Assembly (NCBI GenBank): GCA_021495925.1
Contig: JAKEKT010000044.1
Location: forward strand, 124,001-188,000
Direction: 5' to 3'
DNA from: Diplodia intermedia
Taxonomy: Eukaryota > Ascomycota > Dothideomycetes > Botryosphaeriales > Botryosphaeriaceae
DNA length: 64,000 nucleotides
Shown here: positions 63,238-64,000 of the stretch, one piece after another
Numbering within the stretch: the stretch's first letter is position 1
Layout of the letters: every line of letters starts with the position of its first letter
Notes under the pieces: model-generated
What the model saw: only the letters and a program-made list of their open reading frames with translations
What the model was told of the DNA's origin: nothing
The model's database searches: none
Made by a program: the position numbers and the translations under genes

Positions 63238-63418
63238 AGCTCTCTGCCTTTGGCTTAGATCTATCCGCAGTATGCGTTTCTGTTCATTTAATCTCTGAAC
63301 ATCCCCCTACGGGGGGCTTCTTATGATTAAACCGTTTTTGGAACCCGTCCCGGGCCCGCTGGGCTCAGCCTATGATTCGGGACACGGTGTCGCCTCTATT
63401 GCACTGCCTGAGGCTGAC
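63238..63418 (+). ncRNA. U2 snRNA-like gene, copy 2
   Basis: About 181 nt with the full U2 plan. Stem I is TCTCTGCCTTTGGCTTAGAT (63241-63260). The branch-recognition element is GCAGTA (63267-63272) instead of GUAGUA. Stem IIa TGTTCA/TGAACA (63281-63286 with 63296-63301) pairs perfectly around TTTAATCTC. Stem IIb has a UACG tetraloop (CCCCTACGGGG). An Sm-like GTTTTTGG lies at 63334-63341. Stem III is GTCCCG/CGGGAC (63347-63352 with 63378-63383). Stem-loop IV is GCCTC/GAGGC (63392-63396 with 63410-63414) around TATTGCACTGCCT. Both U2-like copies also share a GTC/GAC extension with one bulged base in stem IV. Compared with copy 1 the stems differ by compensatory pairs, which argues for selection on the RNA. 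Confidence 0.8.
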
Positions 63419-64000
63419 GCGAACTCGCGCTTTTTTCGTCATCGCACTGGCCTTGCGCCGGTGGCTGAGGAAGAGGGATCGATCGGTCTTGGTGGGCAGC
63501 CGGGTCTTGGTGGTGAGCGGACGCCACGATGGGCTGCGCTCGCGATGGGCTGACTTCGCCGCGATGAGCTGACGTGATGATTGTGCGTGCGGTCTTGGTG
63601 TTGAGCTCGCTGCGTTGCGCTGCGGCGGCGATAGCGGCGGCGGCGGCGGTAGCGGACACTTCAGCAGCGTTGCGCATTGCGCTCGCTCGGTTTGCGCATG
63701 GTGCTCACGCGGCTACCGCCGGCTGCGCTCCGCCTTTGGTCGGCGGTCGCGATGGTGTTGAGGTTTCGCTCGTGTGGCCTTGCTGCGAGCTCGCCGCTCC
63801 ATGTGTCGGCACCAGAGCCTGGTCCAGAGTCAGGCCAGAGAGTGCAAGGAAGTAATAGCTACGGTAGCGAAAGCGCTGAGCATGCTTTGGCATCGTGGTC
63901 CTTTTGCAATTGGCATCGCCGTGCGTCGTGTGGTGAGCTCGACTCTGCCTGCCGTGCGCTGGCGGCGCCCACACGATAGCTCCGCCCGCAGTTGAGCGCG
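63419..64000. other. Downstream flank of U2-like copy 2
   Basis: The first 60 bases share GGCCTTGCGC and GAGGAAGAG with the flank of copy 1, in the same order and distance, so the duplication covered the 3' flank. The rest is GC-rich with GCG triplet runs. No gene seen. Confidence 0.5.

Overview
The window is nuclear DNA of a filamentous ascomycete, probably a Dothideomycete-like fungus. The evidence is small GT-AG introns of about 50-80 nt with CTAAC or CTGAC branch sites, CCACCATGG-type starts, GC-rich third codon positions, a fungal ribosomal protein gene with two short introns, a secreted GH7 cellobiohydrolase, an F-box protein and fungal RING proteins. The class-level placement is inference. 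No bacterial features, CRISPR array or intact transposon were seen.

Layout. 1-7.5 kb: RPL28 (uL15), then an acidic nuclear-type protein and a small RING protein on the minus strand. 8-23 kb: an array of large, almost intron-free genes of unknown function. Four are on the plus strand and one is convergent, followed by two broken fragments of a further copy in opposite orientations. At least two of these genes are clear paralogs and the others share a C-terminal block with them. A 900-residue gene of similar build lies far away at 58.9-61.6 kb. 23.2-30.4 kb: no convincing protein genes, but a full-length U2 snRNA-like gene at 24.19 kb with an upstream TATA box. 30.5-34.1 kb and 37.2-40.1 kb: two apparently non-coding, multi-intron transcription units. 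Together they carry about 17-18 box C/D snoRNAs, one per intron. An F-box gene lies between them. 41-54 kb: a 51-residue single-pass membrane microprotein, a three-exon protein of unknown function, two more single-pass membrane proteins with low-complexity tails, and a RING-H2 protein. 54.8-56.1 kb: an unexplained island. 56.2-57.7 kb: GH7 cellobiohydrolase. 63.2 kb: a second, divergent U2-like gene.

The RNA genes are the most interesting content. The two U2-like genes differ at many positions. They keep the U2 fold, including three compensatory base-pair changes in stem-loop IV, and both carry the same U-to-C change in the normally invariant branch-point recognition element (GCAGU instead of GUAGU). 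On paper this pairs better with CUGAC-type branch sites, which occur in several introns of this window. The snoRNA units show intron duplications that seem to have made new snoRNA copies.

All coordinates come from reading the sequence. Splice sites were chosen by frame, donor, branch and acceptor signals, and no homology search was run.
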